Of a stretch of DNA of 22,308 nucleotides, positions 6,486-12,753 are shown piece by piece. Under the pieces are notes generated by a model. The model did no database searches. It saw only the letters and a program-made list of their open reading frames with translations, and had not been told where the DNA came from. The stretch comes from a virus. Numbering within the stretch: the first letter of the stretch is position 1; each line of letters begins with the position of its first letter. Position numbers and translations under genes: made by a program. Where the stretch lies: the IMG/VR virus record IMGVR_UViG_3300028558_000274, positions 1 to 22,308 of that record; one strand, given 5' to 3'.

Positions 6486-6551
6486 TGCGGGTGAATAAAT
6501 TTTGACTAAGGTTGTGGTCGTTAGTGCACACATGCAACGAACGGGTGGAGC

Positions 6552-6734
6552 GTGAAACAAATAACGGGGGCAGAGCGGGCGGCCTTGGTAGGCCCGAAAT
6601 CGGGGGATGAAATCGACGACGGAATCGCGATGGCGCTACTCGATGCGGCTCGCGAGCTGGCCGAGGTCAAAGAGCGGATTGAGACGCTGGTGAACACGCA
6701 CGCGATGCGTCGCGGTGTGAAGGTGGCGGCATAA
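6552..6734 (+). CDS. Small hypothetical protein in the control region
   Basis: A 60-aa protein, acidic and helical in the middle (MALLDAARELAEVKERIETL, about 27-46), which suggests a coiled-coil. No family recognised. GTG 6552 has GGAG only 1 nt upstream, which is poor spacing, but a 7-codon ORF (ATG 6532, stop TGA 6553-6555) ends on this GTG and could couple translation. It is the only + gene between the operator-like region and a strong terminator, so it is the sole product of that transcript. That position is the one usually held by a Cro-like or anti-repressor gene, but no HTH is visible. Confidence 0.5.
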   Translation: MKQITGAERAALVGPKSGDEIDDGIAMALLDAARELAEVKERIETLVNTHAMRRGVKVAA

Positions 6735-6756
6735 CCGAGATGCGAGTGGGCGACTC

Positions 6757-6783
6757 GGCCGCGCAAATGCGGCCTTTTTCTTT
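6757..6783 (+). terminator. Rho-independent terminator
   Basis: Perfect 6-bp GC stem GGCCGC (6757-6762) / GCGGCC (6769-6774) with loop GCAAAT, followed by TTTTTCTTT. It sits just after the 60-aa gene and stops + transcription before it enters the convergent DUF7338 gene. No U-tract exists on the other strand, so it is one-directional. Confidence 0.85.
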
Positions 6784-7213
6784 ACCAGTTCAGTTTTATT
6801 CCGGCGAAACCGGATGGCTGCCATCCCGCGTACCACGTGACACGCTTGCCGCTGTAGCTCACGAACGGCAGCGGGATCCCGACGTGGAGCACGCACCACT
6901 GCCAACCCGTCTCGCCCAGGTCGTTGCGCTGGATGGTGCCGACCGGTGCGCGGCCGGTGACTGCGTAGTTTCTATCAGCCACACCGACGACGAAGCATCG
7001 GAAGTTCTGGAGCGGATTGCGCAGGACGTTCCATGTGAACCAACGCCGCCACTGCGGCCACTCGGGGTGATACCAGTCGGCTTGGTCGACGGTCTGTTCA
7101 GTAGCGTTGCCGAACCACCACACGGGGTTGATCTTTTTCCACGGTGAGACGGGCGTCCGGCCGGTGACGGTCGCGCTGGTTTGGTCGGCGTTGAATGTCC
7201 ATGTTTCAGGCAT
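6782..7213 (-). CDS. DUF7338-like phage protein
   Basis: A 143-aa protein rich in Trp and aromatic residues. Its pattern (NPVWWFGN, DWYHPEWP, WNVLRNPLQNF, FVVGVADRNY, LPFVSYSGKRVTWYAGWQPS, then GIKLNW at the end) is that of DUF7338-type proteins widely found in tailed phages and prophages; the function is unknown. It was placed from memory of the family pattern. ATG 7213 has AAAGGG upstream. It stands alone on the - strand between two short + genes, and its stop abuts the terminator of the gene at 6552. Confidence 0.65.
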   Translation of the reverse strand: MPETWTFNADQTSATVTGRTPVSPWKKINPVWWFGNATEQTVDQADWYHPEWPQWRRWFTWNVLRNPLQNFRCFVVGVADRNYAVTGRAPVGTIQRNDLGETGWQWCVLHVGIPLPFVSYSGKRVTWYAGWQPSGFAGIKLNW

Positions 7214-7268
7214 TGACTCGCCCTTTCGGCGCGGTTAGCTTATGTTCCTACGCAATAGGAGAATAGGT

Positions 7269-7433
7269 ATGCGTGAACAAAACGAGTACAACGAGCGGGC
7301 ATTGATGGTGCTGGTGCGCGAGTCGCGGCGGATGGAGGACACCGCCGAGCGCGTGCGCCTAGTGGTCGAGGCGATGGCCAAGCGATCAGGAATTAGGGAG
7401 GCGCGAACGGAGGACGGATTCGAGGCGACTTAG
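7269..7433 (+). CDS. Small hypothetical protein
   Basis: A 54-aa charged, helical protein (MREQNEYNERALMVLVRESR at the start). ATG 7269 has a good AGGAG at 7256-7260; an upstream in-frame ATG at 7242 lacks one. No family recognised. Its last 48 nt overlap, in antisense, the 3' end of the dATP/dGTP diphosphohydrolase-like gene. The strong ribosome binding site is the main support. Confidence 0.5.
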   Translation: MREQNEYNERALMVLVRESRRMEDTAERVRLVVEAMAKRSGIREARTEDGFEAT

Positions 7434-7814
7434 TATGGCCGAAGCGGCACCAGGCAGCGGGCGATCGTCAATTAGATTCCCCGTCTCCATTGCGTCGAGC
7501 AAGATGGCGCAACAGCCAATGACGTGCCCGAGGTGGTGGACGCCGCTATCGGGCGCGCACTCCTCTCCGTCAAGATAATCGGCGAGATGACGATACGCAG
7601 CGGCGATATAGGTCCGCGCCGGCACTTTCTTTTCGCGCCAGTTGTACGGGCCGTACTTTGTGGCACCGTCCACCATCGCATGTGCACCGTGAATGATCCC
7701 GGCCGAAGGTAACAGCGACAAATCGACCTTGCGGGCGCCGACGAGTGTTTTAGGGTTCACCTCGTCGTCGGGCGGGTTCGGCATCTTTCCCGACGTGCTG
7801 CAATGGGCGGTCAA
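7386..7814 (-). CDS. dATP/dGTP diphosphohydrolase-like protein (DUF5664)
   Basis: A 142-aa protein resembling the phage dATP/dGTP diphosphohydrolase N-terminal domain (DUF5664). It shows KVDLSLLP (29-36), GATKYGPYNWR (50-60), AAYRHLADYLDGEECAPDSG (72-91) and HHLGHVIGCCAILLD (93-107), giving the His/Glu/Asp-rich helices of this family. Such enzymes convert purine dNTPs to dNMPs, and relatives take part in base-modification or nucleotide-pool control; here the reaction is inferred from family. TTG 7814 overlaps the preceding stop (TTGA) and has GGAG 8 nt upstream; ATG at codon 11 is an alternative. No PurZ-like gene is in the window. Confidence 0.7.
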   Translation of the reverse strand: MTAHCSTSGKMPNPPDDEVNPKTLVGARKVDLSLLPSAGIIHGAHAMVDGATKYGPYNWREKKVPARTYIAAAYRHLADYLDGEECAPDSGVHHLGHVIGCCAILLDAMETGNLIDDRPLPGAASAILSRLESVLRSRLPNS

Positions 7815-8014
7815 ATCGAACGCTCCAACAGGTCGGCCGCTTCCTTGGCGACTTCAATGAGTGCCGTGGTCTGCGGGGCGATCGCCGCGCTTTCCGGGTG
7901 AATGGCTGCGCGCAGGCGCGTTGTGACCTGTGACGTTGTGTCGATGCACTGATTCGTGGCGCGGCACCTGCCATTGGTGCAGGTCGCGGGGTTACACATT
8001 CCAGATTCGTCCAC
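7811..8014 (-). CDS. Small Cys-rich hypothetical protein
   Basis: Up to 67 aa from GTG 8014, or 62 aa from the in-frame ATG at codon 6; a TAA lies just upstream in frame, so it cannot be longer. The first 24 residues carry four Cys (MCNPATCTNGRCRATNQC), spaced like a small zinc-binding or disulfide knot; the rest is a helix (TALIEVAKEAADLLERSI). No family recognised and no good ribosome binding site. The TTGA overlap with the next gene is the main support. The 92 nt upstream (8015-8106) hold no feature that I can support. Confidence 0.45.
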   Translation of the reverse strand: MDESGMCNPATCTNGRCRATNQCIDTTSQVTTRLRAAIHPESAAIAPQTTALIEVAKEAADLLERSI

Positions 8015-8106
8015 ATCGTCGACAGAACATTATCCAGCGCATGCGAAACCGAGGCGACCGCGCTACAATCTGGTGGCGATGACGGTGGAAAATGGCGCAC
8101 CAGAGG

Positions 8107-8322
8107 CTACGCATGTGCCCGCGCCTTCCGCGCCGCGATCTTCATCATGTTGGTCCCGTGCGCCCAATGGCCGTTCAAGGTGCGGAGGTTTGCCGTGCTT
8201 GGGTCGTCAAGGAACTTGGCAATCGCTTCGGTGATTTCGGAGTGGATCAGTTGCAACTCGAACCGGATGCCTTCCTCTTGGGCAAGAATGGCGGCGTCGT
8301 GCAGTTGACCCGGTGATTGCAT
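8107..8322 (-). CDS. Small helical hypothetical protein
   Basis: A 71-aa protein (MQSPGQLHDAAILAQEEGIR start), helical, with a Lys/Arg-rich end. It resembles the short helical phage proteins of unknown function; no named family is assigned. ATG 8322 has a strong GGAGG (8328-8332 on the complementary strand) 5 nt upstream, and a sigma-70-like promoter sits just before it, so a distinct transcription unit starts here. Confidence 0.65.
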   Translation of the reverse strand: MQSPGQLHDAAILAQEEGIRFELQLIHSEITEAIAKFLDDPSTANLRTLNGHWAHGTNMMKIAARKARAHA

Positions 8323-8343
8323 ACTATCCTCCCCGATGCGTTG

Positions 8344-8371
8344 ACAATACACCAAGGGCGGGGCGTGTCAA
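8344..8371 (-). promoter_or_regulatory. Sigma-70-like promoter, - strand
   Basis: On the - strand: TTGACA (8371-8366), 16-nt spacer, TATTGT (8349-8344), placing a start near 8337, 15 nt before the ATG at 8322. The -10 lies within a copy of the 12-mer TTGAYAATACWC (read on the + strand at 8341-8352). The -35 overlaps the metallophosphoesterase stop. Confidence 0.5.
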
Positions 8372-9600
8372 GTCGTCGAGCGCACAGGGGGGAAGTTCTG
8401 CTTGTTCCGCCCGATCTCGCCGCCGTCCCGGTGAAGCGTGATCGACTGCATCGAACTGCCTGCGCGGTAACCGTGACTATGTGCAAACGAATCGCGTGGC
8501 ACCGGCTGGCGAAACGACTCGCAGATGAGCGAGCCGACTTCCTTTTTTGTCTCGTGGTGGATGTGGCCGAAGATGCACCAGCGATAAAGCGATGCGTTCC
8601 AGTATTCGGGGTGGTCCTCCGCCATCATTATGTACATGCGCTCGGGTTTCATGGTGTGCCCGTGCGTGGCACCGATGTAATTGACGCCGAACAAGTGGAA
8701 AAAGTGGTCGTTGTTGCCGTCCTCCGGATCAATCTCCACGCGAGGCTCGTTTTCGTAGAACATGCCGAGCGATATGTTTAGCCAGCTCGCCGACTCGGGG
8801 TCGTGGTTACCCTTCAGATTCTTGACGATGACTTTCTTGTGCCGCTGCAGCGCGAAATCAATCGTGGTGCGCAGCGTGTTGACGCCGACCCAACGCACCT
8901 TCTGGCTTCGACCATCGACGTCCAGTTGGTGACCGGAGGCGGGCGTAACGTTGCGCTGATCGTCGGCGTGGAAAAAATCACCCGTGTTGATAATGACAGC
9001 GGTATCGGCGGCCGGCGAAAGTCCGATAAGGCGCTGCAGAGTGCTTTCGATTCGCGCCGTGCCGATTTTCAGGTCGTTCGACTCGCCCGTTTCCTTCCCG
9101 AAGGCCATCATGCCGGTATGCGGGTCGACGATCGGGTAGTAGTTGCACAGATCCGCGTCCGTATCTTTCGGCGGCGGGACGAGTTTGGCAAAGCCGCGGT
9201 ATTGTTCGAACTCTTGCTTGATCGCGGAAACAAGGTGCGCCGTGTGGGATGCGTCCTCTCGCGTCTTGACCCACTTTGCCAGTTCCCGCCCGTTGGGATC
9301 CACCAGGGCGGAGACGCCCTTGATGCTATGCCCCGCAGGCACCGCAAACGTCTCACCCGCCTCGGGGCGCTGCTCCACCGACTTGCCGCGGGGGCCATCG
9401 GTGACGCGCGCAATGCGGAAGCCCGGCATTGCAGCGGGCGTGTCTAGCAACATCCCGCGCTCGGCGGCCGATTTAAGGTGACCTTGGAAAGTGGACCTAG
9501 CCAGTCCCGATACCTTAGCCGCGGCGCGCTCTGACCCATACTCTCGGTATAGGTCGGCGGCGGCTCGGCACTGTTCGTCGGTGTGACCGGCTTGTGCCAT
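8368..9600 (-). CDS. HTH-linked calcineurin-like metallophosphoesterase
   Basis: A 410-aa two-domain protein. Residues 8-48 (ADLYREYGSERAAAKVSGLA, then RSTFQGHL) form a helix-turn-helix resembling phage terminase-small/resolvase-type HTHs. From about 150 comes a calcineurin-like phosphoesterase: DPH (159-161), GDFFH (207-211), GNHD (264-267), ATHGH (311-315) and GHIH (345-348) give the full set of two-metal ligands. The family includes phosphodiesterases and the Mre11/SbcD nucleases, so a DNA-processing role is likely with the HTH as targeting element. ATG 9600 lies 1 nt after the preceding stop. The exact substrate is unknown. Confidence 0.85.
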   Translation of the reverse strand: MAQAGHTDEQCRAAADLYREYGSERAAAKVSGLARSTFQGHLKSAAERGMLLDTPAAMPGFRIARVTDGPRGKSVEQRPEAGETFAVPAGHSIKGVSALVDPNGRELAKWVKTREDASHTAHLVSAIKQEFEQYRGFAKLVPPPKDTDADLCNYYPIVDPHTGMMAFGKETGESNDLKIGTARIESTLQRLIGLSPAADTAVIINTGDFFHADDQRNVTPASGHQLDVDGRSQKVRWVGVNTLRTTIDFALQRHKKVIVKNLKGNHDPESASWLNISLGMFYENEPRVEIDPEDGNNDHFFHLFGVNYIGATHGHTMKPERMYIMMAEDHPEYWNASLYRWCIFGHIHHETKKEVGSLICESFRQPVPRDSFAHSHGYRAGSSMQSITLHRDGGEIGRNKQNFPPVRSTT

Positions 9601-9601
9601 C

Positions 9602-9889
9602 CTAATTGCCGCGGTCCTTTGTCAGAAGCTCGAACAGATTGTCCAGGCGTTCCGACATATGCTTCACGTCGCTGCGCATCCCTTCGACCGCAACCACCGT
9701 GCGCCCTTCGGCGGCGACGAGCGCGTTATTCAAAGCTGCGTCACTGGCCTGTAGAACCGCGACATGTTTTTCCAGTTCGACTATTTTCTTGTCGCGCGTC
9801 GCGAACGCGCTATTGATCCACCGCACCAAGCCGACCGTGGCGCTAAGTACGACGGAAATAGCCGCCAGTGTGGTCCAGTCGAGTATCAT
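9602..9889 (-). CDS. Membrane-anchored coiled-coil protein
   Basis: A 95-aa protein with one N-terminal transmembrane segment (residues about 8-28, TLAAISVVLSATVGLVRWI) followed by a long helix with heptad-like spacing (KKIVELEKHVAVLQASDAAL and on to NLFELLTK). The ATG overlaps the protease stop (ATGA). An N-terminal anchor with a coiled-coil tail is seen in spanin- or holin-associated phage proteins, and it lies at the end of the lysis block, but I do not assign a family. Confidence 0.6.
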   Translation of the reverse strand: MILDWTTLAAISVVLSATVGLVRWINSAFATRDKKIVELEKHVAVLQASDAALNNALVAAEGRTVVAVEGMRSDVKHMSERLDNLFELLTKDRGN

Positions 9890-10686
9890 TTCGCGCCGCA
9901 ACGCGCGAACAGGTCCGCAGCGCCGTTCGTCTTGAGGAACGCCTTGATATCGGACAGCGGCACGGAGAAACTGAAGCCGCCGGCAGCCGTGCCGCGCACG
10001 TTCACGCCGACGAACTCGCCCGAGCCGTCATAGAGCGCACCGCCAGAATTGCCGGGCGCGATGGGTGCCGAGTGCTGCACAAGGCCGTGCTCGCCGTTGT
10101 CCGTAAGATCGCCAAGACTGCCGGCGAGTTGTAGGTCGCGATACGACCGCTCGACACTCGACACGATGCCCTTGGTCACGGTCGAATAGAGCACTGCATA
10201 GGAATTGCCGACGGCGTAGACCGTGTCGCCGCGAATCGGATCGGTGCACGCCAGAACGGCAGCCTGCGTCGCGGGCAACTTCGTCTGGACCTTGAGCAAC
10301 GCCAGATCGAGCGCCTTGTCGGTGTCCACGACTTTATAGACGTAGCTGTTCGTCTGGACGATGCTCGGGCCGGCGTAGTATTCCTGGCTGACGGTGCCGG
10401 GACGGACGATCTGGATCTTCTCTTTGGTGACCTTGCCGTCTTTGTCGACCTTGTCCTTTTCGACCGTCTCATATTGGCTAGTGACGCAATGCGCTGCGGT
10501 CAACACATAGTTGCGGTTCGTGTCGATCAGCGTTCCCGAACAACCCTTGTTGACCAGGAAGTTCGTCTGGTCGATCTGCCGGTTCATGTCCGCGATCTTC
10601 CAGCCATCGGCGCGGGCGTAGCCAACGACGGCAAGGAGCGCCAGCACGACGAGGACGGGGAGCAGCCACTTGTTGAATTCGCGCAT
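9886..10686 (-). CDS. Exported trypsin-like serine protease (S1 family)
   Basis: A 266-aa protein with a signal peptide or anchor (residues 7-26, WLLPVLVVLALLAVVGYARA). The chymotrypsin fold shows all three catalytic residues: TAAHC with His66, KALDLALLK with Asp127 and PGNSGG with Ser214. No PDZ domain follows. S1 proteases of the DegP/HtrA style act in the periplasm. In a phage lysis block it could cut envelope proteins, mature another phage protein, or alter the host surface; this is inference. An ORF-specific extra loop (about 73-100, Lys/Asp/Val-rich) separates His and Asp. The start ATG 10686 has AAAGGA upstream, 11 nt after the o-spanin stop. Confidence 0.9.
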   Translation of the reverse strand: MREFNKWLLPVLVVLALLAVVGYARADGWKIADMNRQIDQTNFLVNKGCSGTLIDTNRNYVLTAAHCVTSQYETVEKDKVDKDGKVTKEKIQIVRPGTVSQEYYAGPSIVQTNSYVYKVVDTDKALDLALLKVQTKLPATQAAVLACTDPIRGDTVYAVGNSYAVLYSTVTKGIVSSVERSYRDLQLAGSLGDLTDNGEHGLVQHSAPIAPGNSGGALYDGSGEFVGVNVRGTAAGGFSFSVPLSDIKAFLKTNGAADLFARCGAK

Positions 10687-10699
10687 TACTGTGTGTCCT

Positions 10700-10903
10700 T
10701 TACCAGCAGCCGAGACGATGGCCGGTTTCGTTGTGGATACGGATTTGCTCGACGGTCGCTTTAGTGTCGTGCTTCATCGAATAGGTAATCGCCCGCCACG
10801 CCGCGCACTGCGCAGCGGTGTCAGTTGTCGCGGTTGTACTGGTCGCGCATGCCGGGAGTAGCAGGAGACTTGCCAACGCTACGCACGGCAGCAGCGTGCG
10901 CAT
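10700..10903 (-). CDS. o-spanin (Rz1-like) outer-membrane lipoprotein
   Basis: A 67-aa lipoprotein. The signal sequence (MRTLLPCVALASLLLLPAC) ends in a lipobox-like LPAC with Cys19, predicting lipid attachment; the rest carries the CAAWRAI... HNETGHRLGCW pattern of rhizobial phage Rz1-type proteins. ATG 10903 (no clear ribosome binding site) lies within the 3' end of the i-spanin gene in another frame, and the two genes overlap 83 nt, which is the classic partly overlapping Rz/Rz1 layout. Role: joins with the i-spanin to fuse inner and outer membranes at lysis. Confidence 0.8.
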   Translation of the reverse strand: MRTLLPCVALASLLLLPACATSTTATTDTAAQCAAWRAITYSMKHDTKATVEQIRIHNETGHRLGCW

Positions 10904-11186
10904 CGGTGCCGCGTTGAACCGCAGCCTGTTCGGCTTTGTCCCACTTGGCTTGCACAGATGCTTTTCCATCGTGGACTCCGATTCCATAAATGACGGTTGC
11001 CCCGCCGATGATGACCGCGGCGACGAGCGCCCAATCGCGAATGTGGTTGATGTTGCGGCCGAGCCACGGGCCGATCAGCGGAACGGTTGTGGCCGACGCA
11101 GCGAGCGCCGTTGCGAACACGAATAGCAGGACGCAGAGCGTGATCGCGCCGAGGCCGAGTGCGTAGTGGGTCAGGATGGCGAGCAT
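10821..11186 (-). CDS. i-spanin-like (Rz) inner-membrane protein
   Basis: A 121-aa protein. Hydrophobic segments at about 8-31 and 52-72 are followed by a helix with VHDGKASVQAKWDKAEQAAV (about 73-92), the typical i-spanin periplasmic helix pattern. The second segment just before that helix is the usual Rz anchor; the first is an extra one, so topology needs two crossings. ATG 11186 follows the preceding stop by 1 nt (TGACATG). The o-spanin starts within its 3' end. Confidence 0.7.
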   Translation of the reverse strand: MLAILTHYALGLGAITLCVLLFVFATALAASATTVPLIGPWLGRNINHIRDWALVAAVIIGGATVIYGIGVHDGKASVQAKWDKAEQAAVQRGTDAHAAAVRSVGKSPATPGMRDQYNRDN

Positions 11187-11187
11187 G

Positions 11188-11316
11188 TCAGCGCCTCATC
11201 AGTTGAAACAGCGCCAAGAACCCCTGCGCGCTCAACACGACAAGGCTGATGAACGCGCCGGCGCCGAGAACGAAAAGCGTGATTGCACCGATCATCGCGA
11301 GTAGGGGACTGGCCAT
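11188..11316 (-). CDS. 42-aa small membrane protein in lysis cassette
   Basis: A 42-aa protein, mostly one hydrophobic stretch (MASPLLAMIGAITLFVLGAG at the start, then AFISLVVLSAQG), ending in LMRR. ATG 11316 has a very strong GGAGG 9 nt upstream, and the stop is 1 nt from the i-spanin ATG. Position between lysozyme and spanins suggests a holin partner or antiholin; no family is recognised. Confidence 0.65.
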   Translation of the reverse strand: MASPLLAMIGAITLFVLGAGAFISLVVLSAQGFLALFQLMRR

Positions 11317-11320
11317 TTGT

Positions 11321-11851
11321 TCAATCCTCCCTCAAGCACCACGTCCGCTCGCCCCAAGTGCGATCGGTGCGGCGGTTAACGAGGCCCTTGAGAACCTTAC
11401 CGGCGGCGCGGGTGTATTGGGTGATGGCGTTGCAGCCGGCCTCGACGCGCCCCTTGTTGAGATAATCGGCAATGGAGGGGTGGTAGACGCCGGCCTTGTC
11501 GTAATGGCCCTTGCACACCCGACCCGGCCCAATGTTGACGGCGAGGCTAATCAAAGCCGCTTGCCGGTGTGGCGGGAATTCGTTGAAGCCCGGCATGCAG
11601 GCTTGCAGCGGGGCGGCGTAACGCGGCGCCAGTTTGGCCAGTTCTTCGGTACACTTGGCGCGGCTAAATTTCATGCCGGGCTTTAGCCACGGCCAGTCGT
11701 AATTGGTGATGCCGCCGCAGACCGTGGTCACGCCCGCCGGATCGAACGGGAGATGTTCGGCAACAAGATTCATTCCCTCCCAATGGCCATAAAGCAGGGC
11801 GGCGAGGGTGGCGGCGGTCGCGCCTAGGCCGGCCTTGCGGGCGACGCTCAT
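11321..11851 (-). CDS. Lysozyme/endolysin (GH24), SAR-type
   Basis: A 176-aa muramidase that cuts peptidoglycan. The N-terminus (AGLGATAATLAALLYG, residues 7-22) is a weakly hydrophobic, Ala/Gly-rich signal-anchor-release segment, followed by the catalytic Glu25 (HWEG), Asp37 (FDPAG) and Thr42/43 (TTVCGG). RRTDRTWGERTWCL is the usual C-terminal signature. A Cys close to the active site (Cys45) fits SAR endolysins that are held inactive until release. ATG 11851 overlaps the holin stop (ATGA). SAR behaviour is inferred from the leader composition. Confidence 0.9.
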   Translation of the reverse strand: MSVARKAGLGATAATLAALLYGHWEGMNLVAEHLPFDPAGVTTVCGGITNYDWPWLKPGMKFSRAKCTEELAKLAPRYAAPLQACMPGFNEFPPHRQAALISLAVNIGPGRVCKGHYDKAGVYHPSIADYLNKGRVEAGCNAITQYTRAAGKVLKGLVNRRTDRTWGERTWCLRED

Positions 11852-12054
11852 TCGTCCCACCCCGGCTGCGCGACGAAGCGGAGAGCGAGGGTGGCGAGCG
11901 AGAGGCCGATGGAACCCGACACGAACCAGCCGAAAGAAAGGCTATCCTGGAACGCCGGCCACACCGCGTAGAGGCCCGACAGGACGGCATTCAACGCCGC
12001 AGCCCTGACGCTCCAGAGGCGGTGTGCCTTTTGCCATTGCTGAATGGGGGCCAT
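11848..12054 (-). CDS. Holin-like small membrane protein
   Basis: A 68-aa protein with two hydrophobic segments (about 18-34 and 40-60), starting MAPIQQWQKAHRLWSVRAAA and ending RFVAQPGWDE, which resembles short phage holins of alphaproteobacterial phages (DUF7940-like pattern). It lies directly before the lysozyme, with an ATGA overlap. No ribosome binding site precedes ATG 12054, but a strong promoter ends 6 nt upstream, so leaderless translation is possible. An in-frame GTG at 12072 lies within the promoter and is unlikely. Confidence 0.7.
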   Translation of the reverse strand: MAPIQQWQKAHRLWSVRAAALNAVLSGLYAVWPAFQDSLSFGWFVSGSIGLSLATLALRFVAQPGWDE

Positions 12055-12060
12055 GCGCGT

Positions 12061-12089
12061 ACAATACCGCACTTATGGAGTATTGTCAA
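12061..12089 (-). promoter_or_regulatory. Lysis promoter, - strand, with inverted repeat
   Basis: On the - strand: TTGACA (12089-12084), 17-nt spacer, TATTGT (12066-12061). The -35 is in a copy of the 12-mer TTGAYAATACWC, and the -10 sits in an inverted copy of its GTATTGT half (ACAATAC, 12 nt, GTATTGT), a plausible operator. The predicted start falls at about 12054, the A of the holin ATG. The remaining sequence 12090-12141 shows only a weak leader for the + gene. Confidence 0.55.
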
Positions 12090-12141
12090 CGTAGGATTAA
12101 ATACTGGTTGCGGAGGTCGGCCGATGCGACTAGGGTGAGGT

Positions 12142-12753
12142 ATGTTGAGAAGCACAGCCATCGATTGCCTGCACGCCGCTCTGGCCAGGGTCGCGCGACT
12201 CAAGGCGCGGCGATATCCCGACATGATCCGCGTCATCGAGAGCATGTCTGGCGCGACTGCGACCGGGGTCGGAATCGCAGATTATCTAGCTCTTTACGAA
12301 CACGTCCTTTACGCCCGTCCCCGTTACATTCTCGAACTTGGTGCCGGACTAAGCAGTGCGGTCATTGCCGCCGCGACGGTCGCTGCCGACTACCAGCCTC
12401 GGTTCGTGGCAGTCGAGGAAAACCCCGAATGGACCGCGCACCATCGCGTCATCATCGCGCCCGAACTGCTAGAACGAATCGAGTTGATTGAGCGCCGCGC
12501 GGAGGCGACAGCCAACGGCGCCCACTACATCAATTTGCCAATCTTACCTTATGATTTTGTGCATGTTGACGGTCCCGCTACGCCCGATGTCACCTGCGAC
12601 ATTATCGAACTATCGCCGCATCTAGCGTCACGCTGCCGCATCATTTTCGACGGGCGCGAGGCGAGCGCACGGCACGCTCGCCCCCATCTTGAAGCGGCAG
12701 GATTTAGACTCCGCCGCGGTCCGCTCACGCTCAGCCACGAATTTTGGCGCTAG
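12142..12753 (+). CDS. Class I SAM-dependent methyltransferase-like protein
   Basis: A 203-aa protein, the only + gene between - strand lysis and tail blocks. Residues 63-75 (ILELGAGLSSAVI) match methyltransferase motif I, FVAVEENPEW (89-98) has the acidic residue that binds the ribose of SAM, and DFVHVDGP (138-145) fits motif IV/post. A Rossmann methyltransferase fold is probable; the substrate (protein, sugar, lipid or small molecule) is unknown. AGGG lies 7 nt before ATG 12142. Its stop and that of the convergent tail-fibre gene share CTAG (12750-12753). Isolated strand and function suggest a moron. Confidence 0.75.
   Translation: MLRSTAIDCLHAALARVARLKARRYPDMIRVIESMSGATATGVGIADYLALYEHVLYARPRYILELGAGLSSAVIAAATVAADYQPRFVAVEENPEWTAHHRVIIAPELLERIELIERRAEATANGAHYINLPILPYDFVHVDGPATPDVTCDIIELSPHLASRCRIIFDGREASARHARPHLEAAGFRLRRGPLTLSHEFWR

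Noticed and set aside
7750-8100. 116-aa - ORF
   Set aside because: Arg/Pro/Ser-rich, overlaps two better-supported genes, no domain; a shadow frame.
8803-9447. 214-aa + ORF opposite the metallophosphoesterase
   Set aside because: Antisense of a gene with all phosphoesterase motifs; composition typical of a shadow.
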